Origin: Vitis vinifera
Taxonomy: Eukaryota; Streptophyta; Magnoliopsida; Vitales; Vitaceae
DNA length: 64,000 bases
Reading direction: 5' to 3'
Assembly (NCBI RefSeq): GCF_030704535.1
Contig: NC_081820.1
Span: forward strand, 1,245,001-1,309,000
The notes under the pieces were generated by a model. It saw nothing but the letters and a program-made list of their open reading frames with translations. It was not told where the DNA came from and did not search any database. Position 1 is the first letter of the stretch, and the number at the start of each line of letters is the position of its first letter. This document shows positions 54,101-64,000 of this stretch, in pieces. The translations under genes were made by a program, and so were the position numbers.

Positions 54101-57100
54101 AAGGCAGAGAACAATGCCAGTATGACCTGACAGTACATAGGAACATGACATGGAGGCAAGGTCGTACACTTGTACCTGCAGATGTTCAGGAAAAATACAC
54201 ATTAGGAGCCAAAACTTTCAAAACTAACATTAAATTCCTCAGCACAAAGAAAAACACCATGCATGCACAATTATAATATACGGTGTAGGTGTTGATATAT
54301 CCACACTACCACGCTACATCATCTAAGCACCAAGAAGACCACAATCAATATTCAATTTGGAATATTATATTAGGTGTGACTCAGTATCTTGACAAATGTG
54401 GAAAGGGCGCTTCTAGATCTGTCTGCGAAGGTTTATGCACTTAGACTTTTATTTATTATACTTCAATGCCTATATTTGAGTGAAAAAGGTAGTGTCTTAT
54501 CCGTCAGGCTGCAAAGCCATGATAAGAATTTCTGATGCATTCAGCAGTTCCTGCAATTTAGTTTTTGCTCAAAGCTTGAATTGATTTATTAAGTTACCGT
54601 ACCCAAATTCAAAATGTAAGGTCACTGTAATATATAAATGTAACATCTGTATGAAGTATAGGTGTTTAAGCACACTAATTATATCTTGGTTACAAGTTAT
54701 TGATGCACAAGAGGTAAATACACATTGTGTGAAATTAATATATTTACAAAATATGGATGAACCATTTGGCCATATAGCCAATTTTGTATCTTGGATGGGA
54801 AGCTTCTTACACTTGCTGTAGAGCCTTAAAACTGAAGCCCGAATTATCAAGCACCCTTACAAGGCACATGGTAACCATATAGAGGTGCAAGACTTAAAGA
54901 ATTCAGCATGGACCTCTCATAGGAAATATTCCTTCCTTGCCACAACTACTTTTTTTTTTTTTTTACAATTAGAGGAATCTGAAAATCTCATTTAGAACCT
55001 TCCTTTAGAAAGTTTTCTTAAAAAACAAAGTGAAATATAATAGCCTAAAATTAACTAATGATCCTAGTTCTTAAGCATGCAGACATTCAACTGGGTATAC
55101 TGCTACCAACAAACACTAATGCCTACTCGCAAGCCACAAAGAAAAGGTCTCAAGGAATATAAAAATTTAGAGTGATTTACCTGTTCAAGATTTGTAGCAA
55201 CAGCAAGAAATTGTTCATCCTCACCAAGAAACTTCATATCCACAATCTCTTCATTATATCCTACAAGCCTTTTACTCAGCATTAACTTCAACATCTCTTC
55301 AGAATGTGTCAGTGTAGAATAGAAAAGAAACTGTTGATCAACAGTCACACAAAGCAATCCTTGATCTAAGGGCAGGATAGTGGCAGCAGTGAAACCCCTT
55401 TTAGAGTCATCACTGTCTGAGCTGACGGTGACATCCGAGGATTGCTGCTCAAATAGGCAAACTGCACTGTTGAAGGATCAAAATAAATACATAAATGGAA
55501 ACCATTTAACACAATCCCTTCTGCTGAACTTTGAGGAATAAAAGGAGCCTTAAGAGCTCTCCTAACTATTTACACAAAGAATATTTCAAAGCACTTAAAA
55601 AAACTCAGTTTTACCCTTCAGAGTTCCATATTCGAACAGTCCCACGTTCTCCAACTGTGATAAAATAAATTGCTGGTGACTCACTTTTCTTCTTCCTACC
55701 CTTCTGCCGTTTGTATGAATCTAGAGATGAAGCAAAGGGAGACTTGGAATGAATCACACATACGCCTTCAAGCACCTCATATGTTGGGACAGTCAATTTG
55801 CAGCTATAGTCATGAAGGTCCCACAAGTTTACAACCTGAGATCATTATACATTATTTCAGGCTGACAGCTAAGACATGCAAATAAGAAACTTATAACTTG
55901 TAAAAAACAATTTCAATAAATAAATTAATCCAATGAATGGATATAAATCATATAATAATATTTGAAAACAACACCACCAAAGGATTTCAGTAAATTAAGA
56001 ACATTTTACATCTTTGTAATAAGATTAGTAGATTGAACTGGGATCAAGACAATAAATCATATAATAATATTTGAAAACGACACCAACAAAGGAAATTTCA
56101 GTAAATTAAGAATATTTTACATCTTCATAATAAGATTAGTAGATCAAACTGGGATCAAGACAGTGTCCTATAAGGAATACTTCTCTTAAAAAAGTCAATG
56201 GAGATATTGGAAGTGCATTAAAAAAATAAGAAAGATGAGGTGATAAATCATGCCCGCAAATGGTTAAAAAGGAAAGAATACCTTGTCAATTTTCTGGTCA
56301 ATAGTCCAACATTTCTATTAGAATCTAGACAGAAAAGTTAGCCATTTTGATGCATGTGAGGGCAATTTGAAGCACTTGATTCATGCACAACAACATAGGG
56401 GAAGTGGGATTTTCATATGGATGAATAATTTTTTTTTTATTCAGTGGATATGGTGGATTGGCCTCGAAAAGTGACCTTCCTCAGACAAACAATAATTGAA
56501 AACTCAACACATGGATCCTGCAGAGACCATTGCAATCTGCATTGTGTAAGTTGAAAGATGCTACCAACAGCCAACCTCCCTCCACTGTTAACATGCAAAG
56601 GTATAGGATAATACATCTGTTTTCAAATTTGGAAGCTTAAACTTTTTTGACAAGCCAAATTTTCACATCCTTGACTGATAAGTGGTGGAGTTCCTATGGT
56701 GGCAAACACTAGAGGGGGAAAAACATAAATGGACAGAATTATTTTCTTGCCAAACTCTGACATTTTGTATGATGGAGTAAAAAAAAACCAGATTTTCCAG
56801 ACAAGATACAATGCCAACAAAGAAGATGGGAAGAATGGCAACTCTGCCATGTTGTTTTGGTCCTTGGAATCAAAACAAGGACTAGAGGACTAAAATAACC
56901 ATGTTATTTGTCATATGCAATATTGATGTCCAGAGTCTTAAGTTAGACAAAACCAAACAATTGGAGCAAGTCTCAACCCAAACTCACTCACTCTGGATAA
57001 ACTGAAGGGTCGATGTCAGTTTTTGCAACCTTTTGTTGCAGTTCTTGACTTCAACCAAATTATAACACCAATAATGCATAATTTAAACAGAAAAAACACA

Positions 57101-59916
57101 AAAACAGAGTACAAAAAAAAATACATATAAAAATAAGTAAAACTAATATCATCCAAAAAAGCACATTGCAACTATACTAAAATAAACCATATCTGCAGTA
57201 AAGATAAAGAATAAGTGAAGCCCTGCCTTGTCTCTTCCAGCACTGAGCAAGGTCCATCCATCTTCAGACACTGCCAAAGAAGTCACTGCTGAAAAGTGCC
57301 TTTCCAGGGTTGCAACACACTTCTTGCTCATGAGATCCCACACTCTTACAGTCGCATCATCACTTCCAGACACAAGCTGTAAATCCAACCAATATGGTCA
57401 GCTAAATAGTTCATTAAATAAATTTGAATTGGTAGCTAAAAAGAAAAAGGGATTGATATAAACACCATATTTCTTGAAATGTGGATAAGGTCAACTAGCA
57501 ATAAATTATTTGTAGCTCTAAGTGTCCCACTAAAAATAGATGAACATTATTTGGGATATTTCACAATATCTAAACAAAATTGCATCAGCAAAAGCAATTA
57601 TAAAGGTTCAATGAGGCTTATTCTCATTGTATAGCTCACAGAACCAGACTGATAAAACTTGATCAAAAGGAGGTAACAGGGCCTTTTTCTCTAAGTAGCA
57701 TTTGTTATCTCATCCATGTAAAACGAGGGAATAGAAACTCTCCTTTGGGATATATCTACCGGACCATGTCAAAATTCTTTTTCACACTCACGTTCCATCT
57801 TTATAGCATCTTGCTGCAATTTTTACTATTAACAGCATGACATTTCAATACTTTAGATCTTCATATTCAATGGGTTAAACATATAATCAGTAATTTTCAT
57901 GTTGGTCTGTTACACAGGATGATGAAAATAAAACATAATCTGGTTGTAATTAGAAATATGAAAAACTAAATCAAGGAAGACAAAGTGATGCAGCCCCGCA
58001 TCATGGGCAATATCATCAACAAAGTGAAAGGGTAGACAAGATTGTCCTATCTTAGCACTTCAGAAAGATTCTATATATTTCAGTATCATTCGTTGATTTA
58101 GGTTAATTTGGGAGTTTTCAGAGAGTTTCTTAATTAGAGATTTGCTTTAGGTCAATTTTAGAGTTTTCAGAGAGGTTCTTAATTAGAGAATTACAAGGGC
58201 AGTAAAGATCTTGCAACATCTAGCAGAATAAGAAGTTTTAAAAATGGGGTTCATTGACAAAAGGGAATGATTTATGTGGTGAAGTAGTTTTGGGTTACAA
58301 TGATTGGGATTAGAGCACAATGGATACTCTATGAGTTCAGGTAAAATGGTCACAAGAAACCCTTCATTTAAATGTGAAAGGATCAAATTGTTGCAAGAAA
58401 TCCTCCACAAGAAATAAACCAGAGATTGAATAGCCACGGAAACCATTCTAGACTATAAGTAACCTATTTAGAGTAAGAACCTTTAGTGGAGCCTATATTT
58501 GTGTCATTGAGTTAAGTAATCCAATAATTAGATATTTTAAACTTGAGGGTTGAGGAAATATATGAGATATGTAAAGAGAGTGGTTCCACTTGTTGAAGAC
58601 AAATGATCCTATAAAAATTCCGTAAATTGCTCAATAGAATGCAAAATGCTCTTCTAATCATGAACTTACAAGAAGGCGATTCACATCGGGATGGAAAATG
58701 ATACTAGTAACAACCCCTTTGTGGCCTTTGAAATAATGAGTGCAGTAACCCCCATCAACATCCCATACAAGGACTTTCCTATCAGCTCCTGCTGTTGCAA
58801 GCACTCCACCAGAGGCATCACAAGCCATGCCCATCACAGGACCCTCATGCCCCTACAGGATGCCAAAACAAGCAATCAAATTTCACATACGTGGATCAAC
58901 ATAAGGAATCCTTAGCCCATTTGGCTACTGGGAAACATGAAACATGAAACACTTTTCTCTTCTGTTTATTCATTTCATACAAAAACAAAGCAATGACATC
59001 ACTTATATGTTCCCCACTTATTTTAATTATTTCAAAACGGTAAAAACTAGACTTGGTACTTCTGCTCTCCACTGTCTTGGCAGCCAAACAGAGTTAATTT
59101 GATTTTTCAATAAAAAGGTAAAATTTCCAATACCAAAAGGATAAAAAGAAAATTCTATATGTACTCTATCAAATTAATGTTTTCACCATATCGGATTGCT
59201 TCCACGGCATCAGCTGTGTGCCTAACAAAGAGATTCAGCTTTAGCTTATGCCAGGCATGCTCTGGTTGTTTCAACTGAAAATATTTCCAGGGACAATTTT
59301 CTCTTAGAAAGACAACAAAAAATATTTTTGTCATAAAAAATTAATAAACAGACCCTAATATTTCAAATTTACTTTTCTTTTGTTTCTCTTCTTTTCCCTC
59401 CATTTCACAGTCACCAAATTGACGCTAATTGTATTCAAATATCTTCTATTTGCTTAATTATATGTTTGTTTTCAAAAAAAATATATTCCCACATAGAATT
59501 CTTCCCAATAAGTAAAAAGAGAATTTTTTTGCCAAATTTCCAAATTTATCATCTTCTCCTTTCCGCCGTGTTCTCAGCAACCAAACATACTCCAATTCAA
59601 CTCAAACTTCTCACTTTACCTTCCAAGAGCGAATACACTTGAGCGATGAAAGCTCCCAAACCCTAATCTGCCTGCTATGGCTCGAGGAGAAAAGCAGTCT
59701 GTCATCGGGACTGAGAGCGAGAGCAGTGACGGTCTGTGAGTCACCTTCGACGACAGACCTGATTGAAGCATTGGAGGAGTCCACGATTTTGATGGCATCG
59801 TCGCAGGCGCAGACAATGAAGGAGCCGTCGGAAGCGACGGCGAAGGGGCCGCCTGTGTAGAACTGCTGCAGCGCCGGTGTGGACCTGTAGTTCTTCTTCA
59901 ACGTCGGAGACGCCAT
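48197..59916 (-). CDS. TOZ: TORMOZ / UTP13 (TBL3 homologue), WD40 protein of the SSU processome
   Basis: Fourteen exons on the minus strand: 59916-59620, 58852-58670, 57376-57227, 55835-55615, 55466-55181, 54175-54041, 53752-53634, 53107-52951, 52795-52549, 52470-52394, 51191-51072, 49545-49415, 49345-49171 and 48562-48197 (TAA), 887 residues; Arabidopsis TOZ is of similar length. Intron 3 has a GC donor (AAG/GCAGGG). Two blocks of WD40 repeats fill about residues 50-680, with repeat ends such as RQIRVWEL, RKVLVWDV, ATVRVWDL, RTLKVWSL, KTIKIWAI and GLVKLWTI. The C-terminal Utp13 region includes EFRLLLEYVREWNTKPKLCH and IGELLEGIIPYSQRHFSR, then a Lys/Arg-rich tail. UTP13 is part of the UTP-B complex that binds the 5' ETS of pre-rRNA in the nucleolus; loss in Arabidopsis disturbs cell-division planes in embryos. 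The start chosen (MASPTLKKNYRS) is the family start; an in-frame ATG at 60021 would add 35 residues. Confidence 0.96.
55943..56161 (-). repeat. Tandem duplication of about 109 bp in a TORMOZ intron
   Basis: The unit starting ATAAATCATATAATAATATT (55943) recurs at 56052 with few changes, and both copies end in CTGGGATCAAGACA. It lies in intron 3. No function is apparent. Confidence 0.85.
58092..58196 (-). repeat. Short tandem duplication in TORMOZ intron 2
   Basis: Two adjacent copies of about 52 bases share GAGTTTTCAGAGAG and TTCTTAATTAGAGA. It lies in intron 2 and has no open frame. Confidence 0.7.
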
Positions 59917-59991
59917 GAGAGAGGATGAGGTTAGGTGTTTTCCCTCTCTAGTTGCAGAGAGAGAGCGGGGCTGAAAGCGGAAGGGTTTTGC

Positions 59992-59999
59992 TAGGGTTT
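59992..59999 (-). promoter_or_regulatory. Telo-box in the TORMOZ leader/promoter
   Basis: AAACCCTA on the minus strand lies about 76 bases before the chosen ATG, inside the sequence AAAAACCCTAGCAAAACCC. Telo-boxes of this form are common near the start of plant ribosomal-protein and ribosome-biogenesis genes, which fits a UTP13 gene. It falls inside the possible 35-residue upstream extension, so its position also argues that this stretch is leader. Confidence 0.55.
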
Positions 60000-60021
60000 T
60001 TGATAGCGAGCGGCTTTCCAA

Positions 60022-60767
60022 CTATACTGATTAACGGCTGTTTGGAAAAATTAAAAAATTTAAATTTAATATAAATAAATTGTAATTGTTTTAAACTCTT
60101 CCTTTTTTTTCATTATAGATAAATAAACATAAATTAATTTTTTTAAAAAAACTCTATTTTTATCAATCTTTAAAGTTAGCAAGAATTTGGCAAACCAACT
60201 TAATAACTTCATTTAAGTTATTAAGTAAATTAAATATATTTAGTAAAATAACTTAATAATATAACTTAAAGTAAAAAATATCTTTAAATAATAAATAAAA
60301 ATAATTAATTTATTTTAAAATTTTATTTTCATTTTACTTTTTTATCAGAATTTGTCTTCATTAATTCCACGATTTCTTTCTTTACTTCACAACCTTCATT
60401 ATTATTTAATCTCATTTATCCTAATTATAATTTATGAGGACAAATATGTATAATTTAGAATAAATTTTAAGTTAATTTTATAAAACAACATTAATACTTA
60501 AAAATATTAATTAAATAATAAATTAATAACTTAAGAATAATTTAACTTAAAATTAACTTATGTCAATAAATAATAAATATTAAGTTTTATTAAACATCCT
60601 TATCCTTAGTCTCTTTTGGTATGCAATTTATTTTGTGAGATTATATAAGTAGTCACATGATCACTCTTCACATCCACCAAAAATATCCCTTACCTAAACT
60701 AAAATATCTTTAAAATCCAATATATATCCATCTTACCTTCTTTCTTCTCTTCCAATTACCTAAAAAT
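60022..60767. other. AT-rich region between TORMOZ and the chromovirus LTR
   Basis: This is the upstream region of TORMOZ, cut off at 0.75 kb by the LTR at 60768. It holds many ACTTAATAACTT/AAGTTATTAAGT blocks between about 60195 and 60590, which look like a decayed inverted-repeat MITE. No gene is supported. Confidence 0.5.
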
Positions 60768-63149
60768 TGTCACGCCCCAAGACCCACTCCAAGGGCGTGA
60801 CGATCATTTCACACCTCAAACTCGAAGGCTTAAAGTATAATCTGACCCAAACAATCATATTGTAACTGGATGTTACCAATTACCAAATACCTGTTCAGAG
60901 TAGCGGAATAAAATCTAAAATCCTCAAAATTCAATTTCCAAACTAAAACATCCACTATCCAAAATCCATTGTCCGAATATTTGCAAATTTAAACAATTCA
61001 AGTACTAGAACAAATTTCAAATCCCAAAATTCAACTTTGATCTAACATAAAATTTGAATGATCAATATCCAAATAACTTCCAAATACCAAAAGATCCAAA
61101 TGAACATAACTAACAGTTAAACAAAATCCAACATAAAATCCTAAGTCAAATCCTAATGATGACCATTCCTTAGCCTAGCCATCCCTCCTCACCCGAACTA
61201 AGAGTACCTGAAAAATTTTCAACAATTGGGAATGAGCTCACAGCCCAATAAGGAATATTAATGTAGTTCATGGATCAAATATTTCCATTTCAAATAGGAG
61301 ATATCATTTTTTTTTCTCTCTCATCAAATATCAAAGTTTCAAAAATACCAATATATTTAAATTTCAACCAACCATTTTCATGTCAAATTCAAACACTTTC
61401 ACATAATATTCAATCAAATCCATTCAATTTTTCATTACTCTGGTTATCAAATATCAAATGCCCAGTTAGGTGGGACTTTTCAAATGGGTGGCTAGCCTCA
61501 AATTGTTCCTGGTGGACGGAACCAAACACTACTAGTACTAGTAACCTCTAACCAAACCCCTAGAGGCTGGGGTCCAAATCAATTACATTCCCACCATGAA
61601 ATGTAAAGGTCAACTATTATATCCCGTTGACATGGCCGAATAGTCAACTATTATATCCCATTGACAAGGGCCAAATAAACCAGAATGATGTTTTTGTTCA
61701 AGTATTCAAATTTACACAACATAATATCTCTATATTTTGTATCATAAATAAAACAAAATATTCCAACATAATATTTAGTGCAAAACAGTTTGATCCATGC
61801 ATGGTAACAAAATATCATTTTCTTTTCCACAATTCAAAATAACATATAAAATAATTTAAATTTATAAATATTGCATTAACTTCCCTTACCTCAAAATATG
61901 CAAAGACCTTGAAGGAAAAATAACCTTAAAAAGTCTACTCCTCACCTAACACAATAAAAAGACAATTATTACTATTTACCTCAAAATATAAATCTAATAA
62001 TCCTAAAATTTCTAAATGTTAAGATTAATATTTCTAATTAACTAAGTAATAATTTAATTACTCTATTCCTTATTTAATTATAATTTTTTTTTTAATTTAA
62101 GTCAAAGAACACCTCATAACTTAACTATTTACTATTTATTTTACTAATTAAATTTTATTCTATTTGTTAGCTTAATTTTACCAACTAATCTTGTACTTCA
62201 CTTTATTTACATAAACCTGTATATATAAATATTATTATTATTGCACTTCCTAATTCTCTGAATTGCTACCTCATTTCTTAATAAAAAAAAAAATCTGGTT
62301 TATTATTACTTAACAATTACTAACAAGAACCCATACCTCATCAAAAGTTCCAACACCTAGTTCCATATTATACTAGTCTTCATACTCAGCATTACTACCC
62401 ATTCCTAACACCTGTGCCTCACTTTTTTTTTTCTTTTCTTTTCTACCCATTACTACTTTATTAATAATATACATATATATATATATATGAAAAACATTCT
62501 TTTTACGCTCTCTGCCACTCCAGCACACGAGAATATAATTTTTTATTAGTAAAATATTAGTCTCTGGCTATCACCTGCCGCCACAACACGCCCAGAAATT
62601 TCCTTCATTTTTTTTTACTCAGATTTATTCTTCTAAATTTCAAAGTTTCTCAATTTCCAACAATAAACTACCCCATGTTCATAATTTAATTTTTTTTTTC
62701 TAAACATTTAGGAAATTCCTAATTTCTAAAATTTCCATTTTTTTTTTTTACCAATGAAATAATTCATGTTCATGAATTTTCAATGTTTTGATTTAAAAAC
62801 TAAATAGACAAACCCTAATCTAGATTTGGGTTTTCCAAAAGATATCTAATGTGTTTGAAATTAATCAATGAATCTAAAATATTAAACTAGGGGTTAGAAT
62901 CTTACCTATAAAGATCTGTTCTTCAACCCTGAAATTTGACTCCAACCTACGTTCTCTGAAATTTTGCGAACAGGAACTCTATTCAGAAAAGAACATGAAG
63001 AAATAGAATTTCTAATTTATACCTAGGGTATTTATTCGTAAAATTACACTCTTACCCCTCTTCCACTTTATTAAATTAATTAATTAACTAATTGAATTAT
63101 TATTAGTAATTTCCTAAATTACCCTTAAAAAAAAAACTTGGGCGTTACA
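60768..63149 (-). repeat. 3' LTR of a Ty3/gypsy chromovirus (2.4 kb)
   Basis: Read on the minus strand it begins TGTAACGCCC next to the polypurine tract and ends GGGGCGTGACA, so the ends are TGT...ACA with GC-rich inverted copies. It is 2382 bp, long for an LTR. A 34-base near-tandem repeat (GTCAACTATTATATCCC at about 61609 and 61643) lies inside it. The candidate target-site copy at this end is AAAAT (60763-60767); its partner lies beyond the window. Confidence 0.8.
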
Positions 63150-63150
63150 T

Positions 63151-63162
63151 CCTCCCCTCCTT
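63151..63162 (-). other. Polypurine tract of the chromovirus
   Basis: AAGGAGGGGAGG on the minus strand lies one base before the TGTAACG start of the 3' LTR and just after the pol stop codon. It fixes the LTR boundary and orientation. Confidence 0.8.
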
Positions 63163-63171
63163 AACAAAAGT

Positions 63172-64000
63172 TTAGTCCTCTAAACTTGACATACATGAGT
63201 TTTGAAATAATTGAGGATGTTTTTCTCTCATCTCTTCTTCTATCTCCCAAGTGGCCTCTCGGATACTATGATTGCTCCACTGGACCTTTACCAACTTGAC
63301 AACAGCATGTCGCAGTACCTTATCCATCACATCCACAATTTGAACGGGTACCTCTTCATAGGTCAAGTCCTCCAAAATTTGAATAGGCTCCAACTCCACA
63401 ACATGAGATGGATCATAAATATACTTCCTCAAGGTTGAAACATGGAAAACATTATGAATCTTAGATAGACTTGGGGGCAAGGCTACTTTATATGCCAAAG
63501 TGCCTACTCTTTCTAATATTTCAAACGGACCCACAAAACGAGGACTAAGTTTTCCTTTTCTCCCAAATCTCATCACAGACTTCATAGGTGAAACTTTCAA
63601 GAACACATGATCACCCACCTCAAACTCCAAATCTCGCCTACGATTATCAGTATAACTCTTATGTCTATTTTGAGCTGTTTTTAATATTTCTTTAATCAAA
63701 GCAATTTTTTCAATAGTCAACTGCACAAGTTCAGGCCCCAAAAGTTTCCTTTCTCCAACATCATTCCAACAGATAGGAGATCGACATTTCCTACCATACA
63801 ATGCCTCAAAAGGTGTCATCCCAATGCTAGCTTGAAAACTATTGTTATAGGCAAACTCTACTAAAGGTAAATGATCATCCCAATTACCTTGCAAGTCCAA
63901 AATACAAGCTCTCAACAAGTCTTCTAAAACCTGAATTACCCTTTCTGATTGGCCATCAGTTTGAGGATGGAAAGCAGTACTAAAACTCAACTTAGTGCCC
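63172..64000 (-). CDS. Ty3/gypsy Pol polyprotein, C-terminal integrase and chromodomain-like part (partial)
   Basis: An open frame enters at the window edge (64000) and stops at 63172; at least 275 residues are visible. It starts in the integrase core with HPQTDGQSERVIQ, which includes the last acidic residue of the DDE triad. Then come EFAYNNSFQASIGMTPFEAL and YGRKCRSPICW, the GDHVFLKVSP and KLSPRFVGPFEI segments of the GPY/F module, and KIHNVFHVSTLRKY. A C-terminal chromodomain-like stretch reads VKVQWSNHSIREATWEIEEE. These features fit the chromovirus branch, most like Tekay/Del. No stop or frameshift is seen in the visible part, so the element may be fairly young. Gag, protease and reverse transcriptase would lie beyond 64000. 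Confidence 0.93.
   Translation of the reverse strand, partial: GTKLSFSTAFHPQTDGQSERVIQVLEDLLRACILDLQGNWDDHLPLVEFAYNNSFQASIGMTPFEALYGRKCRSPICWNDVGERKLLGPELVQLTIEKIALIKEILKTAQNRHKSYTDNRRRDLEFEVGDHVFLKVSPMKSVMRFGRKGKLSPRFVGPFEILERVGTLAYKVALPPSLSKIHNVFHVSTLRKYIYDPSHVVELEPIQILEDLTYEEVPVQIVDVMDKVLRHAVVKLVKVQWSNHSIREATWEIEEEMREKHPQLFQNSCMSSLED

Noticed and set aside
1..64000. CRISPR arrays, bacterial operons, rRNA or tRNA genes
   Set aside because: No regularly spaced short repeats with unique spacers, no rRNA-like sequence and no complete cloverleaf were recognised; the tRNA-like pieces are SINE heads with mutated boxes and tails.

Overview
This is a plant nuclear window: every protein-coding gene is split by GT-AG introns, the intergenic DNA is very AT-rich and full of MITE-like repeats, and there are LINE, SINE and LTR retrotransposon insertions, some inside introns. 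Protein families, intron style and the repeat types fit a woody eudicot; my guess, from memory of similar repeats, is grapevine (Vitis), but that is inference. All exon boundaries were set by eye from splice signals, reading-frame continuity and remembered family sequences.

Layout. (1) 1-3560 is AT-rich intergenic DNA. (2) 3674-7465 (+) is a three-exon gene for a WEB-family coiled-coil protein of 846 residues. (3) 7466-11570 is intergenic. (4) 11575-25614 (+) is a seven-exon gene for a 322-residue NERD-domain protein. Its fourth intron carries a complete 6.3 kb LTR element (15564-21852) that has gag-like sequence but no pol, and its sixth intron carries a decayed LINE. (5) 25615-30513 is gene-poor AT-rich DNA. 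(6) 30514-35607 is a direct tandem duplication that has copied the last exon and most of the last intron of the neighbouring reductase-like gene. (7) 35089-37349 (-) is a five-exon gene of the cinnamoyl-CoA reductase-like (SNL6-like) family. (8) 39181-47191 (-) is an eleven-exon gene for a 439-residue, probably mitochondrial, relative of PEP carboxykinase that lacks the kinase P-loop. (9) 48197-59916 (-) is a 14-exon gene for the WD40 protein TORMOZ/UTP13 of the small-subunit processome. (10) 60768-64000 is the end of a Ty3/gypsy chromovirus on the minus strand: one 2.4 kb LTR, the polypurine tract and the C-terminal part of pol, running off the window.

The five host genes do not form a pathway; they are ordinary neighbours. 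The most informative parts are the partial duplication with a spare terminal exon and copy-specific MITE insertions, two probable pseudoenzymes (the NERD protein, where Ser stands at the usual catalytic Glu, and the PEPCK-like protein without a P-loop), the gag-only LTR element with its perfect 5-bp target duplication, and a set of tiny retroposon insertions consisting of little more than a LINE tail between target-site duplications.
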